From Nitrosarchaeum sp. (GTDB lineage: Archaea > Thermoproteota > Nitrososphaeria > Nitrososphaerales > Nitrosopumilaceae): a stretch of DNA of 64,000 nucleotides. Every line of letters starts with the position of its first letter. Position 1 is the first letter of the stretch. Location of the stretch: NCBI GenBank assembly GCA_021414365.1, contig JAIOOR010000003.1, forward strand, positions 47,014 through 111,013, given 5' to 3'. A program made the position numbers and the translations under genes. This document shows positions 61,584 to 64,000 of this stretch, in pieces. The notes under the pieces were generated by a model, which was not told where the DNA came from, searched no databases, and worked only from the letters and a program-made list of their open reading frames with translations.

Positions 61584-62168
61584 TTGGGATATCGTGATGG
61601 AATTGGAAGTGCAGGGTCATTAAAACTATCTGGATCACCAATCGATTATATCCATCTAGTCAAAAAACAAAAACTTGCAAAATGTGATTTTGCAGTTGGT
61701 GGGCACGTTGGAATGGGAGTTCACATGCACTCTTGGTGGAAACTCAGATTCTTTCTTTCCTTTCCTGAGTCAATTAAACTTGGACCATTTGATATGGGAA
61801 CTATCATTACTGTAAAAAAAGGAATGTTTCATTCCAAAGTTGAAAGTTTTTTTTGGAGTGGATACCAAAAATTAACTACCTTACCACCTGGTTTGGTGCG
61901 AGATAATGTATCTGATGCATTGTATTCAAATCAAATGTTGCAACGATTAATGTTAAAATGTCTACTAAAAGAAAGAACAATTACTGTCTCAAGATATTCT
62001 CCAAAGATTGAATCAAACACAACTCCAACTCACTGCAAAGTTGTAATAGAATCCGCATGGAAGTTACAAAAAGATCTACTTGTAGATGAAGACACAATCC
62101 ACATGTATGAAAAGATTGCAGATACGGTAAAACGTACTGTGAATAATTTGAAATATCATTTGAGGTAA
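61584..62168 (+). CDS. Conserved-looking protein with 5' end interrupted by a stop codon
   Basis: The track starts at TTG 61584 (194 aa). The same frame is open upstream to ATG 61455 except for one TAA at 61515-61517; the flanking translation (LINADPVLGKFQKHIED before it, GIRSKIPEQKLDFESDYAES after it) reads like coding sequence, and a TATA-like box lies about 25 bp before ATG 61455. The original gene was therefore probably 237 aa. The C-terminal part is alpha/beta with a VGGHVGMGVHMHSWWKL block rich in His and Trp. I do not recognise the family. Confidence 0.55.
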   Translation: MGYRDGIGSAGSLKLSGSPIDYIHLVKKQKLAKCDFAVGGHVGMGVHMHSWWKLRFFLSFPESIKLGPFDMGTIITVKKGMFHSKVESFFWSGYQKLTTLPPGLVRDNVSDALYSNQMLQRLMLKCLLKERTITVSRYSPKIESNTTPTHCKVVIESAWKLQKDLLVDEDTIHMYEKIADTVKRTVNNLKYHLR

Positions 62169-62630
62169 ATGTCTGTTTCAGAATTAAAGATATCTGATAT
62201 TTTTTTAAAAAAAATTCTTGAAGCGCCATTAGGACAAGTAGTGACAGTACTTGGCGAGAATCTCAACTGTAAAATCAGTCTTGACTTAATTGAGCAAAAC
62301 ACGCCAAAACCAGGCACGGAGTTTGAAAGAAAAATTGTCGTATCTGCAGACGGTTTGCCATTGATCAGAGCAATCATAAAATTTGATCGAAATGTATTGC
62401 CGCAGTCTATCTTAAATGATCTTCTGCAAAAAAGAAGCTTGGTCGGAACAATTCTCAATAGAAACAAAATTAAAAATAAAAAAAATGTAATCTACCTTGA
62501 TCTAGACTCTAATGGTAAAAAAATTCTTAGAGTCTATGAGATTCGAGACAAGGACAGTGTCTTATTTGAAGTATCTGAAGAAATCAGGCTGGATCATTTA
62601 GATGCTATTAGAACAAAATATCAAATATGA
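62169..62630 (+). CDS. Hypothetical protein (153 aa)
   Basis: ATG 62169 directly follows the stop of the previous gene, so they form an operon. The N-terminus (SELKISDIFLKKILEAPLGQVVTVLGENLNCKISL) and the FERKIVVSADGLPLIRAIIKFDRNVLP segment look like a chorismate-lyase-like or UTRA-like alpha/beta domain, but I cannot assign it. No membrane helix. Confidence 0.55.
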   Translation: MSVSELKISDIFLKKILEAPLGQVVTVLGENLNCKISLDLIEQNTPKPGTEFERKIVVSADGLPLIRAIIKFDRNVLPQSILNDLLQKRSLVGTILNRNKIKNKKNVIYLDLDSNGKKILRVYEIRDKDSVLFEVSEEIRLDHLDAIRTKYQI

Positions 62631-62883
62631 CCTTGATATGATTTTTGCCTTGAGATATTGTAAATCTGATATGGTCATCTGTCAAAAAACCCGTCATTAT
62701 TTCCGATGTTAAATTAAAAACTCTTCATACGAGTTAATAGGAAATTAAGAAAACTATACACAGATCATGTATGACAGATCTAAATCTCCTGAGATATAAT
62801 CAAATATTTGGAAAATAGGGGCGATCTATACACAAGATACATGCAATAAGATCAATTTTTTATTTGAGAAAGTGCATATAGTA
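62631..62883. other. Intergenic stretch without a supported gene
   Basis: About 250 bp, AT-rich. I see no ORF, tRNA or palindrome worth listing. It separates the 62169 gene from the mini zinc-finger ORF. Confidence 0.4.
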
Positions 62884-62886
62884 TTG

Positions 62887-62988
62887 TTGAGATTGGCAAA
62901 AGAATGCATTATTTGTGGAAAGGATTTCATTGGGTTTGAAAAATACTGCAGTACAACTTGTCTTGAAGAAACATACAGTAAAAAATAA
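62887..62988 (+). CDS. Putative mini zinc-finger protein (33 aa)
   Basis: The start is probably TTG 62887 (TTG 62884 and 62893 are alternatives), which is why the track missed it; TAA at 62986-62988. The motif CIICGKDFIGFEKYCSTTC (C-x2-C-x10-C-x3-C) matches the 53943 protein. The minus-strand ORF 62826-63110 is its shadow. Confidence 0.4.
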   Translation: MRLAKECIICGKDFIGFEKYCSTTCLEETYSKK

Positions 62989-63013
62989 TTCTTTGATTCA
63001 AAACTATTTTCAT

Positions 63014-63056
63014 GCCTACCTGCGTCATTTTTATCCCCAAAATGGTATGCGAGTCC
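63014..63056. repeat. ATCCCCAA/gagtcc intergenic element, copy B
   Basis: TACC at 63017-63020 can pair with GGTA at 63044-63047 around ATTTTTATCCCCAA, followed by GCGAGTCC. It lies about 75 bp before the start of the 63129 gene. Confidence 0.55.
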
Positions 63057-63128
63057 ATATGATGTGAGATAGAACATTATTCTTTCTCCAAAAATTATTT
63101 TTAAATACATCCTAAATTTGATAGTTTT

Positions 63129-63713
63129 ATGATGTTAAAAAATCAAATTTTATTTGGATTGTTTTTTGGATTGATTGCAGTAATTGTACTTTATTCTGTC
63201 TCATTTGAAAGTGTATATGCTAAAGAAACAAATGAATTTGAGGAACAATTTAGAGAACTCGAAAGAAACTACGAACGAAGTATTTCAGAACACACACAAA
63301 ACTATGAAGAGCAAAAAAGCCAACTTTACGAACAACTAAAAGCTAGTAATGAATCAGATGTTGAGATTGGAAAAAAACTTGATTCCCTCTATGAAAGTTT
63401 TAATCAAAAGAGTTTCCAATTAAAAGCAGAATATCTAAAGCAATTAGATACGTTGGAACAGAAATATGGTCAAAAGTGGACTGACATTGCATCAAAACCT
63501 TATGATGATTCTGAAATAAAATCTAAATCTGATGAACCAAATTCCAATTCAGATGAAATTGTCAAACTCAACCAACGAATCAATGAATTAGAGCAACAGA
63601 ATCTGGAACTTATGGATAGAATTGCCTCCTTGGAGAAAAGTCTTCAAGATGCAAATGCACTAGTAATGGAACAAGTAAAAATAATCTATGAGTGGGTTAT
63701 TCATCAAAAATAA
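63129..63713 (+). CDS. Secreted or anchored coiled-coil protein (194 aa)
   Basis: A signal peptide or anchor (ILFGLFFGLIAVIVLYSVSFESVYA) is followed by a long, highly charged coiled coil (about 30-120 and 140-185: EQFRELERNYERSISEHTQ, IVKLNQRINELEQQNLEL). A TATA-like tttttaaatac lies about 25 bp upstream, so the mRNA is probably leaderless. The function is unknown. Confidence 0.6.
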   Translation: MMLKNQILFGLFFGLIAVIVLYSVSFESVYAKETNEFEEQFRELERNYERSISEHTQNYEEQKSQLYEQLKASNESDVEIGKKLDSLYESFNQKSFQLKAEYLKQLDTLEQKYGQKWTDIASKPYDDSEIKSKSDEPNSNSDEIVKLNQRINELEQQNLELMDRIASLEKSLQDANALVMEQVKIIYEWVIHQK

Positions 63714-64000
63714 TTCTGTATGTTATAAAATATCCGTAAATTAGTTAATTTTCACGCCCTACCTGCATATTTTCATCCCCAATTTGGTAGGTGAGTCCAT
63801 GTGGAGTTGAACCAAATTGTGGTATTCTACTAAAAGTTTGATACTCTCATTTCAAAACATCACAAGTTCTATCAATTTTGTTTGATACTCCAAGATTCAA
63901 ACTGTTTAAGAGTATTAATGCTAAATTTTTCAAAATGTAAAATCCCAAAAAATACACTTTTAATTAAGAGTTTGAAAATTCAATACGGTTTGCACGCCAA
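63714..64000. other. Intergenic stretch to the window edge
   Basis: 287 bp without a supported gene. It holds copy C of the ATCCCCAA element (63756-63798) and ends in GGTTTGCACGCCAA, the 14-mer also at 40396. The window edge cuts the context. Confidence 0.5.
63756..63798. repeat. ATCCCCAA/gagtcc intergenic element, copy C
   Basis: CTACC at 63759-63763 can pair with GGTAG at 63786-63790 around TTTCATCCCCAATT, followed by GTGAGTCC. Compared with copies A and B the stem sequences differ but still pair. Confidence 0.55.

Noticed and set aside
40396-64000. 14-mer GGTTTGCACGCCAA at 40396-40409 and again at the last bases of the window
   Set aside because: Two copies of a 14-mer in 64 kb are not convincing, the first has no start codon at a regular distance, and the second is cut by the window edge.
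1-64000. CRISPR array, insertion sequence, integrase or prophage genes
   Set aside because: I found no regular spaced repeats of CRISPR type, no transposase or integrase motif, and no phage structural genes on either strand.

Overview
The window looks like a chromosomal segment of a marine or estuarine ammonia-oxidising archaeon of the Nitrososphaerota (Thaumarchaeota), close to Nitrosopumilus or Nitrosarchaeum. The grounds are the low GC content, archaeal information-processing genes (RpoN/Rpb10, uS2, uS4, uS13, TFB, ABCE1, Trm5-type methylase, archaeal GluRS, translin-like protein), the archaeal mevalonate/isopentenyl-phosphate-kinase route, a 5S rRNA gene not linked to 16S/23S, and thaumarchaeal-style secreted proteins. 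No database search was possible. Every family call rests on motifs read from the translations.

Bases 1-33,000 are a compact housekeeping half. In order they hold a LarA-like protein, a site-2 protease, a RimI-type acetyltransferase, Trm5, ABCE1, 5S rRNA, leucyl aminopeptidase, and a non-oxidative pentose-phosphate operon (transketolase N-half fused to ribulose-5-phosphate epimerase, transketolase C-half, transaldolase). Then come CorA, tRNA-His, small conserved proteins, a FAH-family protein and GluRS. The conserved archaeal cluster follows, read leftwards: rpoN, eno, rps2, memo, mvk, ipk, idi, GGPP synthase. After it are tRNA-Leu, a translin-like gene, nnrE, an MBL hydrolase, cobT, glmS, rps4 and rps13.

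Bases 33,000-40,300 are envelope genes: a CDF metal transporter with three tandem C-terminal domains, a 1,054-residue secreted protein, a proline-repeat protein with a CFI-box-like C-terminus, and a TSP3-repeat protein.

Bases 40,300-64,000 are accessory and regulatory: three sensor histidine kinases (Cache, PAS and PorA/DUF3068-like sensors), two stand-alone receiver proteins, a TFB paralogue with a degenerate zinc ribbon, an Lrp regulator, a ribbon-helix-helix protein, a FilR1-like regulator, a nitroreductase and many mini zinc-ribbon or single-helix microproteins, most of them absent from the ORF track. The most striking signal is a 12-bp motif, GGCATGCCACAA, found seven times between 41.4 and 49.2 kb. 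Each copy points at a start codon 54-58 nt downstream. It appears to define an undescribed local regulon of small proteins, three of which share an SKILVDSIPV-type module (64 nt identical between two copies). Two units carry a leader ORF of about 32 codons. Other unexplained signals are a three-copy ATCCCCAA intergenic element, a roughly 120-nt intergenic sequence that folds into a long helix, and several strong palindromes.

Many first genes sit right behind an AT-rich promoter with no Shine-Dalgarno sequence (leaderless). Several internal operon genes do have clear Shine-Dalgarno sequences, and I used these to choose starts.
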